The notes beneath the pieces were generated by a model. The model worked only from the letters and a program-made list of their open reading frames with translations. It was not told the origin of the DNA and made no database searches. 64,000 nucleotides of DNA from assembly GCA_036267255.1 (NCBI GenBank), contig DATAWK010000031.1, positions 140,041 through 204,040 on the forward strand, written 5' to 3'. The position numbers and the translations under genes were made by a program. Shown here piece after piece: positions 36,052-44,390 of the stretch; positions within the stretch are counted from its first letter, which is position 1, and each line of letters starts with the position of its first letter. The DNA comes from DATAWK01 sp036267255 (GTDB lineage: Bacteria > Acidobacteriota > Terriglobia > Terriglobales > Acidobacteriaceae).

Positions 36052-36218
36052 CTTGCTTAGAGCATAGCTCTTGATTCGTGGGCGAAGTACAAGCCGGCTC
36101 GCTGTCACAGCGTATCAAGCTTCGGTCTCGCTCGGCTAACGATAGCCAGAGATGGAAATAATCCACTCATGCCGAGTTGACAATTGCAGTGGCGGCATCT
36201 TACCTTGAATGCGTGCTG

Positions 36219-36284
36219 TGGTGAAGGAGTTCACCCTTAACCGCTGTCCTTCCGTATAAGCCGGACAGATGATGACTCCTGACA
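36219..36284 (+). ncRNA. Fluoride riboswitch (crcB motif) 2, enolase
   Basis: Segments GGTGAAGGAGTTCACC, TTAACCGC, a TGTCC/GGACA stem, then GATGATGACTCCTGAC. The 3' ACTCC strand can form a long alternative hairpin with GGAGT at 36299-36303 through GACAGGG/CCCTGTC, with no T-run. Aptamer identity is confident; the mode of control is unclear because the enolase start is 330 nt away. Confidence 0.85.
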
Positions 36285-36616
36285 GGGAACCCTGTCGCGG
36301 AGTTGTGTCTGCCGCGCGATCCCTGTTCAACCCTGACACTTGAGTTTGCTGACCGCGTTTTGGTCCGCAATGCTGGGTATTGTGAACATGAAGATCGCTA
36401 ACATTGCCGGCGTCCACGCAGACTTTGAGACTTTCAAGGTTCTTCCACGGTGTTTGCCGTCCGGGGAGATGGGCCGCTCAAGGCTCAACTGGTATCCCCT
36501 GCCCATTCCGAAACACAGTGGCCAAGATTCGGGCTTAGCCGATCTTAGCTCCCGTTCAGGAACAAGTAACCAAACTCATAACAATCGGCGACCTCTCGGT
36601 CGGGAAAGACTGAACA
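36285..36616 (+). other. Long leader between riboswitch 2 and enolase, with a possible decayed gene start
   Basis: This stretch carries an open frame starting near 36388 with MKIANIAGVHADFETFKVLP. It resembles the start of the metallophosphoesterase in the same element (MKIAIVSDIHGNLAALKAFP): 7 of 20 residues are identical, but the D-x-H metal motif is lost. The rest of the frame has no recognisable content. A small CGACC/GGTCG hairpin precedes the enolase ribosome site. It may be a gene remnant or chance. Confidence 0.3.
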
Positions 36617-37963
36617 ATGGCTGAAATCGAAACACTCGAAGCGCTCGAAATTCTGGATTCACGCGGAAATCCCACTCTGGACGTGACCGTAACTCTGAAC
36701 AATGGCGTGAAAGCGACGGCCAAAATTCCGTCTGGAGCATCCACCGGCAAACGAGAAGCGGTGGAACTGCGAGACGGGGACAAGAAGCGCTACGGCGGTA
36801 AAGGGGTCTTGAAAGCGTGCGGGTACGTGGAAGGCGAGATACTGAATTCTGTTCGCGGTATGGACCCGAACGACCAGAAAGCGTTAGATGCGGCGCTCTG
36901 CAAGCTTGATGGAACGGCGAACAAATCACGCCTGGGAGCGAACGCCATTCTTGGTGTCTCGTTAGCCTCAGCCCGTGCAGCCGCAAAAGATCGCGGTATT
37001 CCTTTGTATGCGCATCTCAGCAGCGATACAGACTACATCCTGCCTACCCCGATGCTGAACGTTTTGAACGGCGGCAGACACGCTGACAACAGCGTCGATT
37101 TTCAGGAATTCATGATCGCGCCCGTCGGTGCTCCTTCCTTTAGAGATGCCTTGCGGGCAGCCGTTGAAACCTTCCATGTCCTAAAGTCCGTACTACAGCT
37201 AAAAACATACAGCACAGCAGTCGGCGATGAGGGTGGTTTCGCTCCTGAGTTGAAGTCGAATGAAGAAGCCATTGATCTCATTTTGGAGGCGATCCACAAG
37301 GCCGGATACAAGCCTGGCGAAGACATCGCGGTCATGCTCGATCCAGCCGCCAGCGAGTTTTTTGAAGACGGCACATATGTCTTCTGTAAATCCGACCAGA
37401 GCCGCAAGGAACCTGCTGAGATGGTGGCGCTCTGGAGAGAGTGGTTGCAAAAGTACCCCGCTATCTGGTCTTTGGAAGATGGACTTGGCGAAGAGGACCG
37501 CCAGGGCTGGCAGCAATTGACGAGAGAACTTGGCGACCAGATACAGCTGGTCGGTGACGATAACTTTGTCACTAATCCAGAATTGTTCCGGCAGGGTATT
37601 CAAGACGGAATCGCCAACGCCATCCTGATCAAGCTGAACCAGATCGGGACTGTGACGGAGACGCTTGAGTGCATCGCTCTCGCACAAGAGCACGGCTATG
37701 GGGCTGTGATTTCGCACCGTTCGGGCGAGACGGATGACACCAGCATTGCCGACCTGGCGGTAGCAACCGGAGTAGGGCAGATCAAGACAGGTTCCGCGAG
37801 CCGTGGCGAACGCATTGCCAAATATAACCGCCTACTGGCGATCGAACGCGAGCTGGCTGGTAAAGCACGTTATGCAGGAGCCAGCATCTATAGCCGATGG
37901 AGGAAGCCTTTGCAGTCGGGGAAACATGAAATTCACGCTCGGAAGCAGCAGGTAAAAGCTTGA
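36617..37963 (+). CDS. eno: Enolase (phosphopyruvate hydratase)
   Basis: 448 residues; catalyses 2-phosphoglycerate to phosphoenolpyruvate in glycolysis. Catalytic and metal residues are visible: NGGRHADNSVDFQEFMI, GDEGGFAP, LDPAASEFF, SLEDGL, GDDNFVTN, LIKLNQIG, ISHRSGET and GQIKTGS. Fluoride with phosphate and Mg inhibits enolase, so a riboswitch-linked extra copy is sensible for fluoride stress. Departures from the common form near the active site are GGRHADNS for GGAHADNN and LDPAASE for LDxAASE. Whether they reduce fluoride sensitivity is unknown. The C-terminus extends by about 20 basic residues. Confidence 0.95.
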   Translation: MAEIETLEALEILDSRGNPTLDVTVTLNNGVKATAKIPSGASTGKREAVELRDGDKKRYGGKGVLKACGYVEGEILNSVRGMDPNDQKALDAALCKLDGTANKSRLGANAILGVSLASARAAAKDRGIPLYAHLSSDTDYILPTPMLNVLNGGRHADNSVDFQEFMIAPVGAPSFRDALRAAVETFHVLKSVLQLKTYSTAVGDEGGFAPELKSNEEAIDLILEAIHKAGYKPGEDIAVMLDPAASEFFEDGTYVFCKSDQSRKEPAEMVALWREWLQKYPAIWSLEDGLGEEDRQGWQQLTRELGDQIQLVGDDNFVTNPELFRQGIQDGIANAILIKLNQIGTVTETLECIALAQEHGYGAVISHRSGETDDTSIADLAVATGVGQIKTGSASRGERIAKYNRLLAIERELAGKARYAGASIYSRWRKPLQSGKHEIHARKQQVKA

Positions 37964-37971
37964 GGAATCCC

Positions 37972-38022
37972 ACGGGTGTTGGAGTCCACCCCTAACCGCT
38001 CAATTGGGCAAATGACTCCTCG
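37972..38022 (+). ncRNA. Fluoride riboswitch (crcB motif) 3, GTPase-crcB operon
   Basis: Segments GGGTGTTGGAGTCCACCC, CTAACCGC, a short loop, GGGCAAATGACTCCT. The 3' strand ACTCCTC is the exact complement of GAGGAGT, the ribosome site of the next gene (38040-38046). Without fluoride this pairing would hide the ribosome site; aptamer folding would free it. Confidence 0.88.
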
Positions 38023-38047
38023 AAGTTCTTAGGCACTTGGAGGAGTT

Positions 38048-40144
38048 ATGCCCGAACGAGACCGGAACGTTACGATGACACGACACGCTGGCGAGTTGAA
38101 CGAGAATCAGCAAAGACGCCTTCGCATCTCGTGCCAGTATATCGACAAGCTGCTTTCCGATATCGAGGATATTCTCCACGAGGCGACCTCTCAGTCGCCC
38201 TTTCCCCGTCACATCGTGGATGTCAGCCCTGCACAGATTCGAGTCCTTGAGGACTACATTCGCCGTATTCGCTCTCAGTTAGTTCACGCCATCGCATGGC
38301 AAGACATGAAGCCGGAACCATCCGATATTCCGGCGACACGGGCGGTGCTTACCTATTTAACATTTATCGACATCGCCATTGAAGAACTTAAACCGAAGTA
38401 CATGCGAGGTTCTGGAGCAGTTCCTGAAGATGCGGTCAATGAACTGAATGGTGTGGTACATGAACTTCGCTCGGCGGTCGATGGGATGCAGGGCTATCTC
38501 AAGCAGGAACTCGGCACGAATCTCGAGCAACGTCTGCAGCAGCTAGAGAAGACAGGTTATGACATGGGGTTGCTTCGCCTGCTGGAGCAAATTGTCACCC
38601 GCGACGGCCTGGTTGAGTTCCGGCCAAGGATCGATGCACTCGCTTCTCGGATGGAAGACGATAGCTTCGAGGTTGCTCTCTTCGGGCGGGTCAGTTCCGG
38701 GAAGTCTTCACTCCTTAATGCGCTTCTCGGTACAGATGTATTGCCCGTCGGCATCAATCCCATCACGGCGGTTCCAACGAAGCTCCGCTATGGCACAGAG
38801 CTGAAGGCGGCCGTGTCTTACGGAGATGGCCGGAGCGATTTGGTCACGGTTGAAGAACTGGGTCATCTGGTCACGGAGCAGGGGAATCCTGGGAATCTAA
38901 AGAACGTTGTGCGCGCGATTGTGGAGGTTCCTTCTCCGCGTCTCAAAGAAGGCATTCTCCTGGTGGACACGCCGGGATTGGGGTCATTGGCGAAACGGGG
39001 AGCGAGAGAAACACTGGCCTATCTTCCATCCTGCGATCTCGCTCTTCTCTTGATCGACGCTGGCGCTACGCTGAACGAAGAAGATATTGGCACTCTGCGG
39101 CTTCTCTACGAGGCCGGCGTTCCTGCGCTGGTTCTTCTCAGCAAGTCGGATTTGCTCGCGGAAGCGGACCTTCATCGGGCGATAAGCTATATCCAACAGC
39201 ATGTCAAACACGATCTCGAACTGGATGTTGTGATCCATCCGGTAAGCGCACTGCCGAACAGCTCGACGATACTAGACCAGTTTTTCGAGCGAGAGTTGGT
39301 TCCGCGCTTCGATCAGGCACGGGTTCTTCGAGAAGCTTCGGTAGCACGGAAGATAGGCGCCCTTCGGGAAGCCGTCAAAGCTGCTCTTGAAAGTAACCTC
39401 AATCGCGAGAAACGGAGCGCGGTTCAACAAAACAAGTTGGACACGCCTGAGATTGAATCGACCTTGCGAGTTATTACCGGAGAAGTGGGCGAGTTGAGCA
39501 CGGCCCTGGATCGGACATTTCGTGAATTTGGCGAACGGCCAACTAATGTTCTGGATGGCGCTACGGACCACGCCATAGAATGGCTACGCAGCAATTCTGA
39601 GAACCCTTTGCCTCCGCTGCAATTGTCCGAATGGATTCACGACGTGGTTTGGACCTTCGTGCAACCGCCTATCGAACGTTTGCGCTCCGTGGGCGGCCAC
39701 GCCATAGAAACTCTCCAGAACGCCGCCAGGGAAATGGGTCGCATGGATGCTCCGTCACGCGAGGATTTAGAACTTCTGCTGCGCGATATGCCGCGCTTTG
39801 AACTCGCAGTTCTTCCGCAGCCGATCCGTCTTGGCCCTTGGAAGTTTCTCGGCGAAAGCATTGTGCGCTCTCGAATCAAGGCAAACTTGAATGACTCGAT
39901 AGGTTCCTTGTTGAAGGACGAACTTCACCTCTACGGTCTAGCTTTGTCGCAGTGGAGCAGGCAAGTTACACGGAAGTTGGAAGCTATGGTGAACTCTTAT
40001 GCGGATGCCTATCGCGTGCAAATCCATCGCCTGAACGGTACGTCCGAAAAAGTGATCAATGCCGACCAGCTTGAGGAAGATTTGGCTTTGCTGACAAATT
40101 GGAACCCGGCCAGCAAACTTGAGCTTGCTGAAAAACGAGCATAA
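38048..40144 (+). CDS. Dynamin-like GTPase 1
   Basis: 698 residues. The first 200 are helical. The GTPase domain has G1 FGRVSSGKSSL (about 214-224), a G2 Thr in NPITAVPTKL, G3 VDTPGLGS (about 303) and G4 LSKSDL (about 363). A long helical C-terminal part follows, with a basic/hydrophobic segment (RLGPWKFLGESIVRSRIKANL) that may touch membrane. Bacterial dynamin-like proteins remodel or protect membranes. It is the first gene after riboswitch 3 and is followed within 11 nt by crcB, so it probably acts on the membrane during fluoride stress. Confidence 0.85.
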   Translation: MPERDRNVTMTRHAGELNENQQRRLRISCQYIDKLLSDIEDILHEATSQSPFPRHIVDVSPAQIRVLEDYIRRIRSQLVHAIAWQDMKPEPSDIPATRAVLTYLTFIDIAIEELKPKYMRGSGAVPEDAVNELNGVVHELRSAVDGMQGYLKQELGTNLEQRLQQLEKTGYDMGLLRLLEQIVTRDGLVEFRPRIDALASRMEDDSFEVALFGRVSSGKSSLLNALLGTDVLPVGINPITAVPTKLRYGTELKAAVSYGDGRSDLVTVEELGHLVTEQGNPGNLKNVVRAIVEVPSPRLKEGILLVDTPGLGSLAKRGARETLAYLPSCDLALLLIDAGATLNEEDIGTLRLLYEAGVPALVLLSKSDLLAEADLHRAISYIQQHVKHDLELDVVIHPVSALPNSSTILDQFFERELVPRFDQARVLREASVARKIGALREAVKAALESNLNREKRSAVQQNKLDTPEIESTLRVITGEVGELSTALDRTFREFGERPTNVLDGATDHAIEWLRSNSENPLPPLQLSEWIHDVVWTFVQPPIERLRSVGGHAIETLQNAAREMGRMDAPSREDLELLLRDMPRFELAVLPQPIRLGPWKFLGESIVRSRIKANLNDSIGSLLKDELHLYGLALSQWSRQVTRKLEAMVNSYADAYRVQIHRLNGTSEKVINADQLEEDLALLTNWNPASKLELAEKRA

Positions 40145-40155
40145 GTAAGGAGAGA

Positions 40156-40539
40156 GTGAACTTGCAGAAATATTTGTTTATTGCTATTGGAGGCTCTCTT
40201 GGAGCCATCGCTCGTTACTGGGTTGGTGCAGCCATAGCCGACCGGATGGGAACCAAATTTCCCTACGGGACATTTGTGATCAATATTACGGCTTGTCTGA
40301 TCATTGGCTTTTCTTTAGTGTTTCTGGGTCGGCGCACAGAATTAAGTTCGGCGTGGCGATTCCTGATTCCGGTCGGCTTTGTCGGCGCCTACAGCACGTT
40401 CTCGACCTTTGAATGGGAGACATTTACGACCCTCCAGACCGGCGCGTTCTTCTTGGCAGCTCTTTACGTAGCACTCAGTTTCTTTCTTGGGCTCATCGCC
40501 GTGTGGTGTGGAGTATTGCTTGCGAGGGCAGTTTCATGA
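40156..40539 (+). CDS. crcB: Fluoride exporter CrcB (Fluc)
   Basis: 127 residues from GTG 40156 after AAGGAGA; TTG 40162 is an alternative. Four helices. Conserved family blocks: IGGSLGAIARYWVG, PYGTFVINITACLIIGF (Asn in helix 2) and GFVGAYSTFSTFEWE, the fluoride-path Phe/Ser/Thr box on helix 3. Fluc proteins form dual-topology dimeric fluoride channels that lower cytoplasmic fluoride. The last bases overlap the next gene (ATGA). This gene anchors the interpretation of the whole cargo. Confidence 0.95.
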   Translation: MNLQKYLFIAIGGSLGAIARYWVGAAIADRMGTKFPYGTFVINITACLIIGFSLVFLGRRTELSSAWRFLIPVGFVGAYSTFSTFEWETFTTLQTGAFFLAALYVALSFFLGLIAVWCGVLLARAVS

Positions 40540-41096
40540 GAGCGAACAAAATCATTTCCTACAATTCCATCTTGCAAGTGCTTCCGGAGTCCGGTTGCCC
40601 GTTTTGCCGATTCATGAAGAATTTTCAGGCGGCATTGCTCCAGGACCCGGCAACGCGACAAGTGGGACATCTATGCAATTTCCATGCCTGGGGCCTGGCA
40701 GCCTCCCAGGATGCTGCAATTGCAGCCGAACTGTTTCTGGGATTGCTTCGGGAACGATACGAAACATTTATCGGTTCGCCGTGCGAGATGTGTCATGTGC
40801 TTCAGGAGGAAGAGGATCTGCGCATTCGTGAGTTTGTGAGTTGTCTGGGCCAGAAGCAAGTTAAGGAATGGTTGCGATCCCAGACCGCATGTTGTATTGC
40901 ACATGGAATGAAACTGAAGAAATCCGTCCCGCCGGTGGCGGCGGCGGCTATTGAGGCGATTCTCGAAAGTCATCGAAGGCAACTAACGGAAGATCTCACC
41001 AGGCTGCTCGATGAACGAGGGTCGGAGCATTCAAGGTGGGGATTGTTAGGTCAAGCAGCAGAGTTTCTCGTATCGCAGCGTGGACTTCACGCATAA
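40536..41096 (+). CDS. Cys-rich putative metal-binding protein (same domain type as the GTPase 3 C-terminus)
   Basis: 186 residues from ATG 40536. Two similar halves carry C-x2-C followed by C-x2-H: GCPFCRF with LCNFHAW, then CEMCHVL with CCIAHGM. This looks like a zinc- or iron-binding helical domain (DUF6062-like). The C-terminal half of GTPase 3 (54837-56519) has the same order of pairs (CEICEH, CSLHTW, CPLCR, CLLHLR). Since one is fused to a GTPase and the other is coded next to one, I infer that both act with dynamin-like GTPases. Confidence 0.65.
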   Translation: MRANKIISYNSILQVLPESGCPFCRFMKNFQAALLQDPATRQVGHLCNFHAWGLAASQDAAIAAELFLGLLRERYETFIGSPCEMCHVLQEEEDLRIREFVSCLGQKQVKEWLRSQTACCIAHGMKLKKSVPPVAAAAIEAILESHRRQLTEDLTRLLDERGSEHSRWGLLGQAAEFLVSQRGLHA

Positions 41097-41106
41097 AGGA
41101 GCATAT

Positions 41107-41853
41107 ATGTTACAGGCTGGAAAGGCTGTGAAGGTTTCCATTTATCTAAGCGAAGGCTCGACGCACAACGGTGTGTCAACGTCTGCAAGCATCCTCGACT
41201 TTCTCTATTTCCGCGGCGTCTCTGGTGCGACTGTCCTGAAAGGCGTGGCCGGATTCGGCGCCGACCATCACCTGCACAGTTCCTCGCTGGTGGCCATCTC
41301 AGACCATCTCCCAGTGAAAATCGAGTTCATTGAGACCCGCGCAAAGGTGGACGAGCTGCTGGGGAAACTCGAAGATATGGCTGGCTCGGGAATGATTGAA
41401 CTGCAGGACACGACGATTGCAAAACCGGCTCAAATCTCAAAGCCCAAGAAAACCGCATCTACGAATCACGTCAAAATTGAAGGCAAAGCTCAACTGATGC
41501 GAATCTACATCGGCGAGCATGACCAATGGCGAGACAAGCCACTTCACGAAGCTCTGGTTCATGCCCTGCGTGCGAACGATCTCGCAGGAGTCACCGTCTA
41601 TCGGGGAATTCTCGGCTACGGCGCCCACCGAAGGATGCATAAAGATGCACCGCTGCACCTTTCGCATGACAGCTCGATCATGCTCTCTGTAATCGACACG
41701 CAGGAGAAACTGCATGCCTTCCTGCCCATAGTGGAGCAGATGGTTGACGAAGGGCTTGTGGTCCTCTCCGACGTTGACATTATCAAGTATGCCTACCGTG
41801 GGCATGCGAACGAGGGATCTGGAGTGCCGGAAAAGAAGGAGGTTCAGCCATGA
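41107..41853 (+). CDS. Tandem DUF190 (PII-like) protein
   Basis: 248 residues with two DUF190 domains, about 1-105 and 125-235. Each has the family pattern: KVSIYLSEGSTHNGVSTSASILDF ... GVSGATVLKGVAGFGADHHLHSS and RIYIGEHDQWRDKPLHEALVHAL ... GVTVYRGILGYGAHRRMHKD. DUF190 proteins resemble PII signalling proteins in fold and often neighbour crcB, sometimes fused to it. The likely role is a nucleotide- or ion-sensing modulator of the exporter. It overlaps the next DUF190 gene by 4 nt. Confidence 0.85.
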   Translation: MLQAGKAVKVSIYLSEGSTHNGVSTSASILDFLYFRGVSGATVLKGVAGFGADHHLHSSSLVAISDHLPVKIEFIETRAKVDELLGKLEDMAGSGMIELQDTTIAKPAQISKPKKTASTNHVKIEGKAQLMRIYIGEHDQWRDKPLHEALVHALRANDLAGVTVYRGILGYGAHRRMHKDAPLHLSHDSSIMLSVIDTQEKLHAFLPIVEQMVDEGLVVLSDVDIIKYAYRGHANEGSGVPEKKEVQP

Positions 41854-42209
41854 AAGAGCAATATGAAGCGCGCATGTTGCGTATTCACTTTGGGGAAGAC
41901 GATAAATGGCATGGCCAGTCCCTCTACGAAGCGATTGTCAATAAGTGCAAAGAGCTTGGAGTCGCTGGTGCGACCGTCTATCGCGGCATTGAGGGATTCG
42001 GAGCCAGCACGACGATCCATCACAGCAGCATCTGGTCATTCTCGAAAGATGCTCCGATCATGGTTAGTGTCATTGATAGAGAAGATGCGATCCAAAAGCT
42101 CGTTCCTTTTCTTGATGAAATGGTCGTCGAAGGTCTGGTCGCCATGTCTCGTGTCCAAGTGATCCGATATTCAAAAGCGCCGTCCGACTCGACCCCGGTC
42201 ATTCGCTAG
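41850..42209 (+). CDS. Single-domain DUF190 protein
   Basis: 119 residues: MLRIHFGEDDKWHGQSLYEAIVNKC, GVAGATVYRGIEGFGASTTIHHSS and IMVSVIDREDAIQKLVPFLDEMV, a standard DUF190 domain close to the second half of its neighbour. Three DUF190 domains in two proteins could form a mixed trimer like PII. The operon position after crcB supports a role in fluoride handling. Confidence 0.85.
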   Translation: MKEQYEARMLRIHFGEDDKWHGQSLYEAIVNKCKELGVAGATVYRGIEGFGASTTIHHSSIWSFSKDAPIMVSVIDREDAIQKLVPFLDEMVVEGLVAMSRVQVIRYSKAPSDSTPVIR

Positions 42210-42227
42210 AACGAATTGGAAGGTTCT

Positions 42228-43955
42228 ATGACAGCGATTGGCGACAATGCCGGAGGAGCTTCGGAAGAAAGACAATCGATCGAGTATGCCATCGCTTCGC
42301 TTCTCACCCTATGCGAAGTTGAAGCTAAGGATAGTGGCATCTGCGGTAAATTGCATACGCTGCAAATGAAACTTAGCTCCAATCGGTTTCACCTCGCCGT
42401 ATTGGGGCAGATGAAGCGAGGCAAGAGTTCCTTCATCAATGCGCTTCTCGGGGCCGACGTTCTGCCGACGGGAGTTCTTCCCGTCACGTCTGTGATTACG
42501 GAAATTAAGTACAGCTCTAGCCCAGCAGCAATCATTCACTACTCGACGGGTCAAAGCGAAAACATTCCGATTGCACTTCTGGCCGACTTCATCACCGAAG
42601 CAGGAAACCCTGGAAATAAAAAACAGGTAGGTTCCGTAGAAGTAGGCTATCCAGCTTCCTTTCTGGGAGCGAACATCGTTCTCATCGACACACCCGGCAT
42701 TGGATCGACTCACACTCACAATACGCGCACTACTGAGAGCTATCTGGAGAACATCGATGCGGCGATCATGATCCTTTCTGTCGATCCGCCGATCACCCAG
42801 GTGGAGTCTGACTTCTTGGAACGCGTCAAGGGTGATATTCCCAAGTTCTTCTTCGTCCTGAACAAGACTGATCTTGTTACGCCGGAAGAAATCTCTTCGA
42901 TCTCCTACTTTCTTCTGGAGGAGCTGGAAAACCGACTTCAGCTTGAGTTGCCGGAACTCTTTCCGTTGTCAGCACGGCAAGTGCTCTCCGCCAAGAGGTG
43001 TCTCACCGACACCTCTTTCTCAATTGAACTGACAGAATTTGAAGAGCGTCTGCTGCAATTCTTCTCTGCAGAAAAAGATCGGGTGCTACTTCAGTCAGTG
43101 GCTTTGGACCTAATCACTATCGCCCGCACCATGCGATTTGTGACAACCATCGGAATCCGCGCCAAGACCATGAGTCTTGAAGGTATTGCCAGCAAAGGGC
43201 AGGCTCTCAATCAACTTATTGTGCAGGCTGAATTGGAGCTTCGCGAGCTTCACGTTCTGCTGCGGCAGCGGACAGCAGACATTCTGTATCAAGTCGAAGG
43301 TGATCTTAGATCCCACGTAGAAAGTACGGTTCCCGATCTACGGAAGCGCCTCAAGATATTCGAAACGCAGCACCCCAAGGAAACAGGCAGCGATTTAGGA
43401 CGCATTCTCGAAGAATTTATCATGCGAGCGGTGGACGAAGCATTTCGCAAGTGGAGAGTTCAGGAAGACGCACGGATCGAGGCCGAACTTCACTCACTTT
43501 CCCATCGTTTCGTTGCCCAGGCCAATGGGATCTTAGACAGACTTCAACAAGCCGCGAGTATATTATTTGAAATCCCAGTAGAGCAATTCTCGATTGCTTG
43601 CAATCTCGATGTCGAGAGTCATCTCTACTACATGGTGGAACCCATTTTTTATTCCCTCGACAATTTTATTCTTTTGCTTCCACGCTTCTTGTTGCGCATG
43701 GTTGTATTTCGGAAACTCGACAAGAACCTTTCCAGTATTCTGGATCGCAACGCGGGTCGAATTCGCTACGACTATGTTGGGCGTCTTGAAAAGAGCATAA
43801 GCAAGTTCGATAAAGAGTTGCATGCAGCAGTGAACACCGTAACGGAAAGCCTCAAGTCAGCATTATGCACGTCGCCGCACAAGACAGAAAATCAGGCCAT
43901 TGCACTCAATTTACTGGCCACGGTGATAGCAGGTTGCTCGCGAATTGTGGCGTAA
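42228..43955 (+). CDS. Dynamin-like GTPase 2
   Basis: 575 residues from ATG 42228 (ribosome site GGAAGG). G1 VLGQMKRGKSSFINALLG (about 58-75), G2 Thr/Ser in LPVTSVITEI, G3 LIDTPGIGS (about 153) and G4 VLNKTDL (about 211). The C-terminal half is long helices with a hydrophobic patch near residues 480-500 (FILLLPRFLLRMVVF), a likely membrane paddle. It is related to GTPases 1 and 3, so the fluoride cargo holds three. Paired bacterial dynamins often work as hetero-oligomers. Confidence 0.85.
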   Translation: MTAIGDNAGGASEERQSIEYAIASLLTLCEVEAKDSGICGKLHTLQMKLSSNRFHLAVLGQMKRGKSSFINALLGADVLPTGVLPVTSVITEIKYSSSPAAIIHYSTGQSENIPIALLADFITEAGNPGNKKQVGSVEVGYPASFLGANIVLIDTPGIGSTHTHNTRTTESYLENIDAAIMILSVDPPITQVESDFLERVKGDIPKFFFVLNKTDLVTPEEISSISYFLLEELENRLQLELPELFPLSARQVLSAKRCLTDTSFSIELTEFEERLLQFFSAEKDRVLLQSVALDLITIARTMRFVTTIGIRAKTMSLEGIASKGQALNQLIVQAELELRELHVLLRQRTADILYQVEGDLRSHVESTVPDLRKRLKIFETQHPKETGSDLGRILEEFIMRAVDEAFRKWRVQEDARIEAELHSLSHRFVAQANGILDRLQQAASILFEIPVEQFSIACNLDVESHLYYMVEPIFYSLDNFILLLPRFLLRMVVFRKLDKNLSSILDRNAGRIRYDYVGRLEKSISKFDKELHAAVNTVTESLKSALCTSPHKTENQAIALNLLATVIAGCSRIVA

Positions 43956-44010
43956 AGTAATTCGTCGATACAAACCGGCAGCGGACCAACAGCCTGTCTT
44001 CAGGAACGCC

Positions 44011-44172
44011 ATGATTGCATTTTGTACCCATTGCTTTGACGAGATCGCCTCCAAGGACCATTACTGCCCCTACTGCGGGATTGGCCTGGGCGCAGATTCA
44101 CGGATTCATGATCGGCCCGCAGTAAAGATGATTCTTGAAAGAATCGCCCATACGAAAGGCTCCTGTCCATGA
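44011..44172 (+). CDS. Small zinc-ribbon protein
   Basis: 53 residues from ATG 44011; GTG 43945 would give 75 but overlaps the GTPase. It has two C-x2-C knuckles (FCTHCFDEI and YCPYCGIG), a typical zinc ribbon, and a short helical tail. It ends in ATGA overlap with the next small membrane protein gene. Function unknown. Confidence 0.55.
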   Translation: MIAFCTHCFDEIASKDHYCPYCGIGLGADSRIHDRPAVKMILERIAHTKGSCP

Positions 44173-44345
44173 AGGCATCCACCCTAAATATTTGTTTTCT
44201 AATTGCGGGCCTGATCGGGTTGCCAATATGTTTACATGCTTGGCAACGCTCGCATCGAAATCCGTGGCTGCTAGGGATTGGGATCTTTGCCTATTTCTTG
44301 ATTTCTAGTCTTAGAGAGATTTTGCTGAAATATCGCGGACGATGA
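44169..44345 (+). CDS. Small two-helix membrane protein
   Basis: 58 residues read from ATG 44169 to TGA 44343-44345. Two hydrophobic stretches (NICFLIAGLIGLPICLHAW and WLLGIGIFAYFLISSL) end in a basic tail LLKYRGR. It overlaps the zinc-ribbon gene by 4 nt, so it is probably the last gene of the riboswitch 3 operon. No family recognised. Confidence 0.5.
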   Translation: MKASTLNICFLIAGLIGLPICLHAWQRSHRNPWLLGIGIFAYFLISSLREILLKYRGR

Positions 44346-44390
44346 ACAACATTTCATAGTCGACAGACTTCAAAAGTTGGCATATGGATG

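Noticed and set aside
36340..36624. A 94-residue gene between riboswitch 2 and enolase
   Set aside because: Apart from the possible phosphoesterase-like start the translation has no protein-like pattern, and it overlaps the enolase start; kept only as a possible remnant.
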